A stretch of DNA of 64,000 nucleotides from Ulva prolifera (lineage: Eukaryota; Chlorophyta; Ulvophyceae; Ulvales; Ulvaceae). A model generated the notes under the pieces. The model was not told where the DNA came from. It worked only from the letters and a program-made list of their open reading frames with translations, and ran no database searches. Both the position numbers and the translations under genes were made by a program. Below are positions 36,052-50,752 of this stretch, piece after piece. Location of the stretch: the NCBI GenBank assembly GCA_023078555.1, contig CM041197.1:5725810-5789809 (forward strand), read 5' to 3'. How positions within the stretch are numbered: the first letter of the stretch is position 1; each line of letters starts with the position of its first letter.

Positions 36052-39000
36052 GTGTGTGACCTTTGCGCACGTCCGTTAAAGCGGAACCGGCTTCCCCGTC
36101 ACCTAGTAGTTGAAAAGTTCACAGGCGCTGTATATGGCATGCATTTACTCAGCGAGAAGAGAATTCGACACATTGGATCAGAGCGCTACTCTAGAACACA
36201 CTTATCACAAGACATATGTGTGCGTGACCTTTGCGCACGTCCGTTAAGAGCAACATGCTTCCATGTCACCTTGAAGTTGAAAAGGTCACAGGTGCTGAAT
36301 ATGAAATGTATTGGCTCATCGAGAAAAGATTTTCCACACGTCGAAGTTGAGTGCTTTACTGCAACACATTCTTCACATGACATAGGTGTGTGTGACCTTT
36401 GCGCACGTCCGTTGAGAACAACATGCTTCCCTGTCACCTTGAAGTTGAAAAGTTCACAGGTGCTGAATATGAAATGTATTGGCTCATCGAGAAAAGATTT
36501 TCCACACGTCGAAGTTGAGTGCTTTACTACAACACACTCTACACATGACATAGGTGTGTGTGACCTTTGCGCACGTCCGTTGAGAGCAACATGCTTCCCT
36601 GTCACCTTGAAGTTGAAAAGTTCACAGGTGCTGAATATGAAATGTATTGGCTCATCGAGAAAAGATTTTCCACACGTCGAAGTTGAGTGCTTTACTGCAA
36701 CACACTCTTCACAAGACATAGGTGTGTGTGACCTTTGCGCACGTCCGTTAAGAGCAACATGCTTCCCTGTCACCTTGAAGTTGAAAAGTTCACAGGTGCT
36801 GAATATGTAATGTATTGGCTCATCGAGAAATAATTTTTCACACGTCGAAGTTAAGTGCTTTACTACAACAGACTCTACACATGACATAGGTGTGTGTGAC
36901 CTTTGCGCACGTCCGTTAAAGCGGAACCGGCTTCCCCGTCACCTAGTAGTTGAAAAGTTCACAGGCGCTGTATATGGCATGCATTTACTCAGCGAGAAGA
37001 GAATTCGACACATTGGATCAGAGCGCTACTCTAGAACACTCTTATCACAAGACATATGTGTGCGTGACCTTTGCGCACGTCCGTTAAGAGCAACATGCTT
37101 CCATGTCACCTTGAAGTTGAAAAGGTCACAGGTGCTGAATATGAAATGTATTGGCTCATCGAGAAAAGATTTTCCACACGTCGAAGTTGAGTGCTTTACT
37201 GCAACACATTCTTCACATGACATAGGTGTGTGTGACCTTTGCGCACGTCCGTTGAGAGCAACATGCTTCCCTGTCACCTTGAAGTTGAAAAGGTCACAGG
37301 TGCTGCATATGAAATGTATTGGCTCATCGAGAAAAGATTTTCCACACGTCGAAGTTGAGTGCTTTACTGCAACACACTCTTCACATGACATAGGTGTGTG
37401 TGACCTTTGCGCACGTCCGTTAAGAGCAACATGCTTCCCTGTCACCTTGAAGTTGAAAAGTTCACAGGTGCAGAATATGTAATGTATTGGCTCATCGAGA
37501 AAAGATTTTCCACACGTCGAAGTTGAGTGCTTTACTGCAACACACTCTTCACATGACATAGGTGTGTGTGACCTTTGCGCACGTCCGTTGAGAACAACAT
37601 GCTTCCCTGTCACCTTGAAGTTGAAAAGTTCACAGGTGCTGAATATGAAATGTATTGGCTCATCGAGAAAAGATTTTCCACACGTCGAAGTTGAGTGCTT
37701 TACTACAACACACTCTTCACATGACATAGGTGTGTGTGACCTTTGCGCACGTCCGTTAAAGCGCAACCGGCGTCCCTGTCACCTAGTAGTTGAAAAATTC
37801 ACAGGCGCTGTATATGGCATGCATTTACTCAGCGAGAAGAGAATTCGACACATTGGATCAGAGCGCTACTCTAGAACACACTTATCACAAGACATATGTG
37901 TGCGTGACCTTTGCGCACGTCCGTTAAGAGCAACATGCTTCCATGTCACCTTGAAGTTGAAAAGGTCACAGGTGCTGAATATGAAATGTATTGGCTCATC
38001 GAGAAAAGATTTTCCACACGTCGAAGTTGAGTGCTTTACTGCAACACATTCTTCACATGACATAGGTGTGTGTGACCTTTGCGCACGTCCGTTGAGAACA
38101 ACATGCTTCCCTGTCACCTTGAAGTTGAAAAGTTCACAGGTGCTGAATATGAAATGTATTGGCTCATCGAGAAAAGATTTTCCACACGTCGAAGTTGAGT
38201 GCTTTACTACAACACACTCTACACATGACATAGGTGTGTGTGACCTTTGCGCACGTCCGTTGAGAGCAACATGCTTCCCTGTCACCTTGAAGTTGAAAAG
38301 TTCACAGGTGCTGAATATGAAATGTATTGGCTCATCGAGAAAAGATTTTCCACACGTCGAAGTTGAGTGCTTTACTACAACACACTCTTCACATGACATA
38401 GGTGTGTGTGACCTTTGCGCACGTCCGTTAAAGCGCAACCGGCGTCCCTGTCACCTAGTAGTTGAAAAATTCACAGGCGCTGTATATGGCATGCATTTAC
38501 TCAGCGAGAAGAGAATTCGACACATTGGATCAGAGCGCTACTCTAGAACACACTTATCACAAGACATATGTGTGCGTGACCTTTGCGCACGTCCGTTAAG
38601 AGCAACATGCTTCCCTGTCACCTTGAAGTTGAAAAGTTCACAGGTGCAGAATATGTAATGTATTGGCTCATCGAGAAAAGATTTTCCACACGTCGAAGTT
38701 GAGTGCTTTACTGCAACACACTCTTCACATGACATAGGTGTGTGTGACCTTTGCGCACGTCCGTTGAGAACAACATGCTTCCCTGTCACCTTGAAGTTGA
38801 AAAGTTCACAGGTGCTGAATATGAAATGTATTGGCTCATCGAGAAAAGATTTTCCACACGTCGAAGTTGAGTGCTTTACTACAACACACTCTTCACATGA
38901 CATAGGTGTGTGTGACCTTTGCGCACGTCCGTTAAAGCGCAACCGGCGTCCCTGTCACCTAGTAGTTGAAAAATTCACAGGCGCTGTATATGGCATGCAT

Positions 39001-39915
39001 TTACTCAGCGAGAAGAGAATTCGACACATTGGATCAGAGCGCTACTCTAGAACACACTTATCACAAGACATATGTGTGCGTGACCTTTGCGCACGTCCGT
39101 TAAGAGCAACATGCTTCCATGTCACCTTGAAGTTGAAAAGGTCACAGGTGCTGAATATGAAATGTATTGGCTCATCGAGAAAAGATTTTCCACACGTCGA
39201 AGTTGAGTGCTTTACTGCAACACATTCTTCACATGACATAGGTGTGTGTGACCTTTGCGCACGTCCGTTGAGAACAACATGCTTCCCTGTCACCTTGAAG
39301 TTGAAAAGTTCACAGGTGCTGAATATGAAATGTATTGGCTCATCGAGAAAAGATTTTCCACACGTCGAAGTTGAGTGCTTTACTACAACACACTCTACAC
39401 ATGACATAGGTGTGTGTGACCTTTGCGCACGTCCGTTGAGAGCAACATGCTTCCCTGTCACCTTGAAGTTGAAAAGTTCACAGGTGCTGAATATGAAATG
39501 TATTGGCTCATCGAGAAAAGATTTTCCACACGTCGAAGTTGAGTGCTTTACTACAACACACTCTTCACATGACATAGGTGTGTGTGACCTTTGCGCACGT
39601 CCGTTAAAGCGCAACCGGCGTCCCTGTCACCTAGTAGTTGAAAAATTCACAGGCGCTGTATATGGCATGCATTTACTCAGCGAGAAGAGAATTCGACACA
39701 TTGGATCAGAGCGCTACTCTAGAACACACTTATCACAAGACATATGTGTGCGTGACCTTTGCGCACGTCCGTTAAGAGCAACATGCTTCCCTGTCACCTT
39801 GAAGTTGAAAAGTTCACAGGTGCTGAATATGAAATGTATTGGCTCATCGAGAAAAGATTTTCCACACGTCGAAGTTGAGTGCTTTACTGCAACACACTCT
39901 TCACAAGACATAGGT
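36052..39915 (+). repeat. Linked 840 bp and 1176 bp HORs
   Basis: B units with gttaaagcggaaccgg at 36,052 and 36,892 begin segments 840 bp apart. From 37,564 a seven-monomer unit repeats at 38,740 (1176 bp). Private markers carried through are cttccatgtcacc (36,262; 37,102; 37,942; 39,118) and caacacattcttc (36,365; 37,205; 38,045; 39,221). These spread through several sizes of repeat, which shows successive overlapping amplifications of one ancestral segment. Confidence 0.88.
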
Positions 39916-42900
39916 GTGTGTGACCTTTGCGCACGTCCGTTAAGAGCAACATGCTTCCCTGTCACCTTGAAGTTGAAAAGTTCACAGGTGCTGAATATGT
40001 AATGCATTGGCTCATCGAGATAAGATTTTCCACACGTCGAAGTTAAGTGCTTTACTACAACACACTCTACACATGACATAGATGTGTGTGACCTTTGCGC
40101 ACGTCCGTTAAAGCGCAACCGGCATCCCTGTCACCTAGTAGTTGAAAAGTTCACAGGCGCTGTATATGGCATGCATTTACTCAGCGAGAAGAGAATTCGA
40201 CACATTGGATCAGAGCGCTACTCTAGAACACACTTATCACAAGACATAGGTGTGTGTGACCTTTGCGCACGTCCGTTATGAGCAACATGCTTCCCTGTCA
40301 CCTTGAAGTTGAAAAGTTCACAGGTGCTGAATATGTAATGCATTGGCTCATCGAGAAAAGATTTTCCACACGTCGAAGTTGAGTGCTTTACTACAACACA
40401 CTCTTCACATGACATAGGTGTGTGTGACCTTTGCGCACGTCCGTTAAGAGCAACATGCTTCCCTGTCACCTTGAAGGTGAAAAGTTCACAGGTGCTGAAT
40501 ATGAAATGTATTGGCTCATCGAGAAAAGATTTTCCACACGTCGAAGTTGAGTGCTTTACTGCAACACACTCTTCACATGACATAGGTGTGTGTGACCTTT
40601 GCGCACGTCCGTTGAGAGCAACATGCTTCCCTGTCACCTTGAAGTTGAAAAGTTCACAGGTGCTGAATATGAAATGTATTGGCTCATCGAGAAAAGATTT
40701 TCCACACGTCGAAGTTGAGTGCTTTACTACAACACACTCTTCACATGACATAGGTGTGTGTGACCTTTGCGCACGTCCGTTAAGAGCAACATGCTTCCCT
40801 GTCACCTTGAAGTTGAAAAGTTCACAGGTGCTGAATATGAAATGTATTGGCTCATCGAGAAAAGATTTTCCACACGTCGAAGTTGAGTGCTTTACTACAA
40901 CACACTCTACACATGACATAGGTGTGTGTGACCTTTGCGCACGTCCGTTGAGAGCAACATGCTTCCCTGTCACCTTGAAGTTGAAAAGTTCACAGGTGCT
41001 GAATATGAAATGTATTGGCTCATCGAGAAAAGATTTTCCACACGTCGAAGTTGAGTGCTTTACTGCAACACACTCTTCACATGACATAGGTGTGTGTGAC
41101 CTTTGCGCACGTCCGTTGAGAGCAACATGCTTCCCTGTCACCTTGAAGTTGAAAAGGTCACAGGTGCTGCATATGAAATGTATTGGCTCATCGAGAAAAG
41201 ATTTTCCACACGTCGAAGTTGAGTGCTTTACTGCAACACACTCTTCACATGACATAGGTGTGTGTGACCTTTGCGCACGTCCGTTAAGAGCAACATGCTT
41301 CCCTGTCACCTTGAAGTTGAAAAGTTCACAGGTGCAGAATATGTAATGTATTGGCTCATCGAGAAAAGATTTTCCACACGTCGAAGTTGAGTGCTTTACT
41401 ACAACACACTCTTCACATGACATAGGTGTGTGTGACCTTTGCGCACGTCCGTTAAGAGCAACATGCTTCCCTGTCACCTTGAAGTTGAAAAGTTCACAGG
41501 TGCTGAATATGAAATGTATTGGCTCATCGAGAAAAGATTTTCCACACGTCGAAGTTGAGTGCTTTACTACAACACACTCTACACATGACATAGGTGTGTG
41601 TGACCTTTGCGCACGTCCGTTGAGAGCAACATGCTTCCCTGTCACCTTGAAGTTGAAAAGTTCACAGGTGCTGAATATGAAATGTATTGGCTCATCGAGA
41701 AAAGATTTTCCACACGTCGAAGTTGAGTGCTTCACTACACCACACTCTTCACATGACATAGGTGTGTGTGACCTTTGCGCACGTCCGTTGAGAACAACAT
41801 GCTTCCCTGTCACCTTGAAGTTGAAAAGTTCACAGGTGCTGAATATGAAATGTATTGGCTCATCGAGAAAAGATTTTCCACACGTCGAAGTTGAGTGCTT
41901 TACTACAACACACTCTTCACATGACATAGGTGTGTGTGACCTTTGCGCACGTCCGTTAAGAGCAACATGCTTCCCTGTCACCTTGAAGTTGAAAAGTTCA
42001 CAGGTGCTGAATATGAAATGTATTGGCTCATCGAGAAAAGATTTTCCACACGTCGAAGTTGAGTGCTTTACTACAACACACTCTACACATGACATAGGTG
42101 TGTGTGACCTTTGCGCACGTCCGTTGAGAGCAACATGCTTCCCTGTCACCTTGAAGTTGAAAAGTTCACAGGCGCTGTATATGGCATGCATTTACTCAGC
42201 GAGAAGAGAATTCGACACATTGGATCAGAGCGCTACTCTAGAACACACTTATCCCAAGACATAGGTGTGTGTGACCTTTGCGCACGTCCGTTAAGAGCAA
42301 CATGCTTCCCTGTCACCTTGAAGTTGAAAAGTTCACAGGTGCTGAATATGAAATGTATTGGCTCATCGAGAAAAGATTTTCCACACGTCGAAGTTGAGTG
42401 CTTTACTGCAACACACTCTTCACATGACATAGGTGTGTGTGACCTTTGCGCACGTCCGTTAAGAGCAACATGCTTCCCTGTCACCTTGAAGTTGAAAAGT
42501 TCACAGGTGCAGAATATGTAATGTATTGGCTCATCGAGAAAAGATTTTCCACACGTCGAAGTTGAGTGCTTTACTGCAACACACTCTTCACATGACATAG
42601 GTGTGTGTGACCTTTGCGCACGTCCGTTGAGAGCAACATGCTTCCCTGTCACCTTGAAGTTGAAAAGGTCACAGGTGCTGCATATGAAATGTATTGGCTC
42701 ATCGAGAATTGATTTTCCACACGTCGAAGTTGAGTGCTTCACTACACCACACTCTTCACATGACATAGGTGTGTGTGACCTTTGCGCACGTCCGTTAAGA
42801 GCAACATGCTTCCCTGTCACCTTGAAGTTGAAAAGTTCACAGGTGCTGAATATGTAATGTATTGGCTCATCGAGAAATAATTTTTCACACGTCGAAGTTA

Positions 42901-45900
42901 AGTGCTTTACTACAACAGACTCTACACATGACATAGGTGTGTGTGACCTTTGCGCACGTCCGTTAAAGCGGAACCGGCTTCCCCGTCACCTAGTAGTTGA
43001 AAAGTTCACAGGCGCTGTATATGGCATGCATTTACTCAGCGAGAAGAGAATTCGACACATTGGATCAGAGCGCTACTCTAGAACACACTTATCACAAGAC
43101 ATATGTGTGCGTGACCTTTGCGCACGTCCGTTAAGAGCAACATGCTTCCATGTCACCTTGAAGTTGAAAAGGTCACAGGTGCTGAATATGAAATGTATTG
43201 GCTCATCGAGAAAAGATTTTCCACACGTCGAAGTTGAGTGCTTTACTGCAACACATTCTTCACATGACATAGGTGTGTGTGACCTTTGCGCACGTCCGTT
43301 GAGAACAACATGCTTCCCTGTCACCTTGAAGTTGAAAAGTTCACAGGTGCTGAATATGAAATGTATTGGCTCATCGAGAAAAGATTTTCCACACGTCGAA
43401 GTTGAGTGCTTTACTACAACACACTCTACACATGACATAGGTGTGTGTGACCTTTGCGCACGTCCGTTGAGAGCAACATGCTTCCCTGTCACCTTGAAGT
43501 TGAAAAGTTCACAGGTGCTGAATATGAAATGTATTGGCTCATCGAGAAAAGATTTTCCACACGTCGAAGTTGAGTGCTTTACTACAACACACTCTTCACA
43601 TGACATAGGTGTGTGTGACCTTTGCGCACGTCCGTTAAAGCGCAACCGGCGTCCCTGTCACCTAGTAGTTGAAAAATTCACAGGCGCTGTATATGGCATG
43701 CATTTACTCAGCGAGAAGAGAATTCGACACATTGGATCAGAGCGCTACTCTAGAACACACTTATCACAAGACATATGTGTGCGTGACCTTTGCGCACGTC
43801 CGTTAAGAGCAACATGCTTCCCTGTCACCTTGAAGTTGAAAAGTTCACAGGTGCTGAATATGAAATGTATTGGCTCATCGAGAAAAGATTTTCCACACGT
43901 CGAAGTTGAGTGCTTTACTGCAACACACTCTTCACAAGACATAGGTGTGTGTGACCTTTGCGCACGTCCGTTAAGAGCAACATGCTTCCCTGTCACCTTG
44001 AAGTTGAAAAGTTCACAGGTGCTGAATATGTAATGCATTGGCTCATCGAGATAAGATTTTCCACACGTCGAAGTTAAGTGCTTTACTACAACACACTCTA
44101 CACATGACATAGATGTGTGTGACCTTTGCGCACGTCCGTTAAAGCGCAACCGGCATCCCTGTCACCTAGTAGTTGAAAAGTTCACAGGCGCTGTATATGG
44201 CATGCATTTACTCAGCGAGAAGAGAATTCGACACATTGGATCAGAGCGCTACTCTAGAACACACTTATCACAAGACATAGGTGTGTGTGACCTTTGCGCA
44301 CGTCCGTTATGAGCAACATGCTTCCCTGTCACCTTGAAGTTGAAAAGTTCACAGGTGCTGAATATGTAATGCATTGGCTCATCGAGAAAAGATTTTCCAC
44401 ACGTCGAAGTTGAGTGCTTTACTACAACACACTCTTCACATGACATAGGTGTGTGTGACCTTTGCGCACGTCCGTTAAGAGCAACATGCTTCCCTGTCAC
44501 CTTGAAGGTGAAAAGTTCACAGGTGCTGAATATGAAATGTATTGGCTCATCGAGAAAAGATTTTCCACACGTCGAAGTTGAGTGCTTTACTGCAACACAC
44601 TCTTCACATGACATAGGTGTGTGTGACCTTTGCGCACGTCCGTTGAGAGCAACATGCTTCCCTGTCACCTTGAAGTTGAAAAGTTCACAGGTGCTGAATA
44701 TGAAATGTATTGGCTCATCGAGAAAAGATTTTCCACACGTCGAAGTTGAGTGCTTTACTACAACACACTCTTCACATGACATAGGTGTGTGTGACCTTTG
44801 CGCACGTCCGTTAAGAGCAACATGCTTCCCTGTCACCTTGAAGTTGAAAAGTTCACAGGTGCTGAATATGAAATGTATTGGCTCATCGAGAAAAGATTTT
44901 CCACACGTCGAAGTTGAGTGCTTTACTACAACACACTCTACACATGACATAGGTGTGTGTGACCTTTGCGCACGTCCGTTGAGAGCAACATGCTTCCCTG
45001 TCACCTTGAAGTTGAAAAGTTCACAGGTGCTGAATATGAAATGTATTGGCTCATCGAGAAAAGATTTTCCACACGTCGAAGTTGAGTGCTTTACTGCAAC
45101 ACACTCTTCACATGACATAGGTGTGTGTGACCTTTGCGCACGTCCGTTGAGAGCAACATGCTTCCCTGTCACCTTGAAGTTGAAAAGGTCACAGGTGCTG
45201 CATATGAAATGTATTGGCTCATCGAGAAAAGATTTTCCACACGTCGAAGTTGAGTGCTTTACTGCAACACACTCTTCACATGACATAGGTGTGTGTGACC
45301 TTTGCGCACGTCCGTTAAGAGCAACATGCTTCCCTGTCACCTTGAAGTTGAAAAGTTCACAGGTGCAGAATATGTAATGTATTGGCTCATCGAGAAAAGA
45401 TTTTCCACACGTCGAAGTTGAGTGCTTTACTACAACACACTCTTCACATGACATAGGTGTGTGTGACCTTTGCGCACGTCCGTTAAGAGCAACATGCTTC
45501 CCTGTCACCTTGAAGTTGAAAAGTTCACAGGTGCTGAATATGAAATGTATTGGCTCATCGAGAAAAGATTTTCCACACGTCGAAGTTGAGTGCTTTACTA
45601 CAACACACTCTACACATGACATAGGTGTGTGTGACCTTTGCGCACGTCCGTTGAGAGCAACATGCTTCCCTGTCACCTTGAAGTTGAAAAGTTCACAGGT
45701 GCTGAATATGAAATGTATTGGCTCATCGAGAAAAGATTTTCCACACGTCGAAGTTGAGTGCTTTACTGCAACACACTCTTCACATGACATAGGTGTGTGT
45801 GACCTTTGCGCACGTCCGTTGAGAGCAACATGCTTCCCTGTCACCTTGAAGTTGAAAAGGTCACAGGTGCTGCATATGAAATGTATTGGCTCATCGAGAA

Positions 45901-47103
45901 AAGATTTTCCACACGTCGAAGTTGAGTGCTTTACTGCAACACACTCTTCACATGACATAGGTGTGTGTGACCTTTGCGCACGTCCGTTAAGAGCAACATG
46001 CTTCCCTGTCACCTTGAAGTTGAAAAGTTCACAGGTGCAGAATATGTAATGTATTGGCTCATCGAGAAAAGATTTTCCACACGTCGAAGTTGAGTGCTTT
46101 ACTGCAACACACTCTTCACATGACATAGGTGTGTGTGACCTTTGCGCACGTCCGTTGAGAGCAACATGCTTCCCTGTCACCTTGAAGTTGAAAAGTTCAC
46201 AGGTGCTGAATATGAAATGTATTGGCTCATCGAGAAAAGATTTTCCACACGTCGAAGTTGAGTGCTTTACTACAACACACTCTTCACATGACATAGGTGT
46301 GTGTGACCTTTGCGCACGTCCGTTAAGAGCAACATGCTTCCCTGTCACCTTGAAGTTGAAAAGTTCACAGGTGCTGAATATGAAATGTATTGGCTCATCG
46401 AGAAAAGATTTTCCACACGTCGAAGTTGAGTGCTTTACTACAACACACTCTACACATGACATAGGTGTGTGTGACCTTTGCGCACGTCCGTTGAGAGCAA
46501 CATGCTTCCCTGTCACCTTGAAGTTGAAAAGTTCACAGGCGCTGTATATGGCATGCATTTACTCAGCGAGAAGAGAATTCGACACATTGGATCAGAGCGC
46601 TACTCTAGAACACACTTATCCCAAGACATAGGTGTGTGTGACCTTTGCGCACGTCCGTTATGAGCAACATGCTTCCCTGTCACCTTGAAGTTGAAAAGTT
46701 CACAGGTGCTGAATATGTAATGTATTGGCTCATCGAGAATTGATTTTCCACACGTCGAAGTTGAGTGCTTCACTACACCACACTCTTCACATGACATAGG
46801 TGTGTGTGACCTTTGCGCACGTCCGTTAAGAGCAACATGCTTCCCTGTCACCTTGAAGTTGAAAAGTTCACAGGTGCTGAATATGTAATGTATTGGCTCA
46901 TCGAGAAATAATTTTTCACACGTCGAAGTTAAGTGCTTTACTACAACAGACTCTACACATGACATAGGTGTGTGTGACCTTTGCGCACGTCCGTTAAAGC
47001 GGAACCGGCTTCCCCGTCACCTAGTAGTTGAAAAGTTCACAGGCGCTGTATATGGCATGCATTTACTCAGCGAGAAGAGAATTCGACACATTGGATCAGA
47101 GCG
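39042..47103 (+). repeat. Large ~4031 bp (24-monomer) segmental duplication
   Basis: Matches at a 4031 bp offset include 39,042/43,073, 39,714/43,745, 40,084/44,115 and 40,420/44,451, with the cttgaaggtgaaaag marker in both copies. The 1 bp short of 24 x 168 is accounted for by the 167 bp chimera at 42,104. Downstream the second copy has more A units, so the chimera recurs 4367 bp later (46,471). Part of the content is also shared with the 2688 bp HOR at 19.9-26.3 kb. Confidence 0.88.
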
Positions 47104-50100
47104 CTACTCTAGAACACACTTATCACAAGACATATGTGTGCGTGACCTTTGCGCACGTCCGTTAAGAGCAACATGCTTCCCTGTCACCTTGAAGTTGAAA
47201 AGTTCACAGGTGCTGAATATGAAATGTATTGGCTCATCGAGAAAAGATTTTCCACACGTCGAAGTTGAGTGCTTTACTGCAACACACTCTTCACAAGACA
47301 TAAGTGTGTGTGACCTTTGCGCACGTCCGTTAAGAGCAACATGCTTCCCTGTCACCTTGAAGTTGAAAAGTTCACAGGTGCTGAATATGTAATGTATTGG
47401 CTCATCGAGAAATAATTTTTCACACGTCGAAGTTAAGTGCTTTACTACAACAGACTCTACACATGACATAGGTGTGTGTGACCTTTGCGCACGTCCGTTA
47501 AAGCGGAACCGGCTTCCCCGTCACCTAGTAGTTGAAAAGTTCACAGGCGCTGTATATGGCATGCATTTACTCAGCGAGAAGAGAATTCGACACATTGGAT
47601 CAGAGCGCTACTCTAGAACACACTTATCACAAGACATATGTGTGCGTGACCTTTGCGCACGTCCGTTAAGAGCAACATGCTTCCCTGTCACCTTGAAGTT
47701 GAAAAGTTCACAGGTGCTGAATATGAAATGTATTGGCTCATCGAGAAAAGATTTTCCACACGTCGAAGTTGAGTGCTTTACTGCAACACACTCTTCACAA
47801 GACATAGGTGTGTGTGACCTTTGCGCACGTCCGTTAAGAGCAACATGCTTCCCTGTCACCTTGAAGTTGAAAAGTTCACAGGTGCTGAATATGTAATGCA
47901 TTGGCTCATTGAGAAAATATTTTCCACACGTCGAAGTTGAGTGCTTTACTACAACACACTCTTCACATGACATAGGTGTGTGTGACCTTTGCGCACGTCC
48001 GTTAAGAGCAACATGCTTCCCTGTCACCTTGAAGTTGAAAAGTTCACAGGTGCTGAATATGAAATGTATTGGCTCATCGAGAAAAGATTTTCCACACGTC
48101 GAAGTTGAGTGCTTTACTACAACACACTCTACACATGACATAGGTGTGTGTGACCTTTGCGCACGTCCGTTGAGAGCAACATGCTTCCCTGTCACCTTGA
48201 AGTTGAAAAGGTCACAGGTGCTGAATATGAAATGTATTGGCTCATCGAGAAAAGATTTTCCACACGTCGAAGTTGAGTGCTTTACTGCAACACACTCTTC
48301 ACATGACATAGGTGTGTGTGACCTTTGCGCACGTCCGTTGAGAGCAACATGCTTCCCTGTCACCTTGAAGTTGAAAAGTTCACAGGTGCTGAATATGAAA
48401 TGTATTGGCTCATCGAGAAAAGATTTTCCACACGTCGAAGTTGAGTGCTTTACTACAACACACTCTTCACATGACATAGGTGTGTGTGACCTTTGCGCAC
48501 GTCCGTTAAAGCGCAACCGGCGTCCCTGTCACCTAGTAGTTGAAAAGTTCACAGGCGCTGTATATGGCATGCATTTACTCAGCGAGAAGAGAATTCGACA
48601 CATTGGATCAGAGCGCTACTCTAGAACACACTTATCACAAGACATATGTGTGCGTGACCTTTGCGCACGTCCGTTAAGAGCAACATGCTTCCCTGTCACC
48701 TTGAAGTTGAAAAGTTCACAGGTGCTGAATATGAAATGTATTGGCTCATCGAGAAAAGATTTTCCACACGTCGAAGTTGAGTGCTTTACTGCAACACACT
48801 CTTCACAAGACATAGGTGTGTGTGACCTTTGCGCACGTCCGTTAAGAGCAACATGCTTCCCTGTCACCTTGAAGTTGAAAAGTTCACAGGTGCTGAATAT
48901 GTAATGCATTGGCTCATCGAGAAAAGATTTTCCACACGTCGAAGTTGAGTGCTTTACTACAACACAGTCTTCACATGACATAGGTGTGTGTGACCTTTGC
49001 GCACGTCCGTTAAGAGCAACATGCTTCCCTGTCACCTTGAAGTTGAAAAGTTCACAGGTGCTGAATATGAAATGTATTGGCTCATCGAGAAAAGATTTTC
49101 CACACGTCGAAGTTGAGTGCTTTACTGCAACACACTCTTCACATGACATAGGTGTGTGTGACCTTTGCGCACGTCCGTTAAGAGCAACATGCTTCCCTGT
49201 CACCTTGAAGTTGAAAAGTTCACAGGTGCAGAATATGTAATGTATTGGCTCATCGAGAAAAGATTTTCCACACGTCGAAGTTGAGTGCTTTACTGCAACA
49301 CACTCTTCACATGACATAGGTGTGTGTGACCTTTGCGCACGTCCGTTGAGAGCAACATGCTTCCCTGTCACCTTGAAGTTGAAAAGTTCACAGGTGCTGA
49401 ATATGAAATGTATTGGCTCATCGAGAAAAGATTTTCCACACGTCGAAGTTGAGTGCTTTACTACAACACACTCTTCACATGACATAGGTGTGTGTGACCT
49501 TTGCGCACGTCCGTTAAAGCGCAACCGGCGTCCCTGTCACCTAGTAGTTGAAAAGTTCACAGGCGCTGTATATGGCATGCATTTACTCAGCGAGAAGAGA
49601 ATTCGACACATTGGATCAGAGCGCTACTCTAGAACACACTTATCACAAGACATATGTGTGCGTGACCTTTGCGCACGTCCGTTAAGAGCAACATGCTTCC
49701 CTGTCACCTTGAAGTTGAAAAGTTCACAGGTGCTGAATATGTAATGTATTGGCTCATCGAGAAATAATTTTTCACACGTCGAAGTTAAGTGCTTTACTAC
49801 AACAGACTCTACACATGACATAGGTGTGTGTGACCTTTGCGCACGTCCGTTAAAGCGGAACCGGCTTCCCCGTCACCTAGTAGTTGAAAAGTTCACAGGC
49901 GCTGTATATGGCATGCATTTACTCAGCGAGAAGAGAATTCGACACATTGGATCAGAGCGCTACTCTAGAACACACTTATCACAAGACATATGTGTGCGTG
50001 ACCTTTGCGCACGTCCGTTAAGAGCAACATGCTTCCCTGTCACCTTGAAGTTGAAAAGTTCACAGGTGCTGAATATGAAATGTATTGGCTCATCGAGAAA

Positions 50101-50752
50101 AGATTTTCCACACGTCGAAGTTGAGTGCTTTACTGCAACACACTCTTCACAAGACATAGGTGTGTGTGACCTTTGCGCACGTCCGTTAAGAGCAACATGC
50201 TTCCCTGTCACCTTGAAGTTGAAAAGTTCACAGGTGCTGAATATGTAATGCATTGGCTCATTGAGAAAAGATTTTCCACACGTCGAAGTTGAGTGCTTTA
50301 CTACAACACACTCTTCACATGACATAGGTGTGTGTGACCTTTGCGCACGTCCGTTAAGAGCAACATGCTTCCCTGTCACCTTGAAGTTGAAAAGTTCACA
50401 GGTGCTGAATATGAAATGTATTGGCTCATCGAGAAAAGATTTTCCACACGTCGAAGTTGAGTGCTTTACTACAACACACTCTACACATGACATAGGTGTG
50501 TGTGACCTTTGCGCACGTCCGTTGAGAGCAACATGCTTCCCTGTCACCTTGAAGTTGAAAAGGTCACAGGTGCTGAATATGAAATGTATTGGCTCATCGA
50601 GAAAAGATTTTCCACACGTCGAAGTTGAGTGCTTTACTGCAACACACTCTTCACATGACATAGGTGTGTGTGACCTTTGCGCACGTCCGTTAAGAGCAAC
50701 ATGCTTCCCTGTCACCTTGAAGTTGAAAAGTTCACAGGTGCTGAATATGTAA
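46970..50752 (+). repeat. 504 bp trimer duplication and 2352 bp (14-monomer) repeat
   Basis: B units with gttaaagcggaaccgg at 46,970 and 47,474 start a 504 bp trimer repeat, B plus two A, and the trimer occurs again at 49,826. Segments from 47,909 and 50,261 match at 2352 bp. Each opens with the rare ctcattgagaaaa, with one private difference (aaaatattttcc near 47,915 against aaaagattttcc). Series similar to the latter also occur at 17,000 and 18,680, tying this part to the 1680 bp HOR. Confidence 0.85.
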
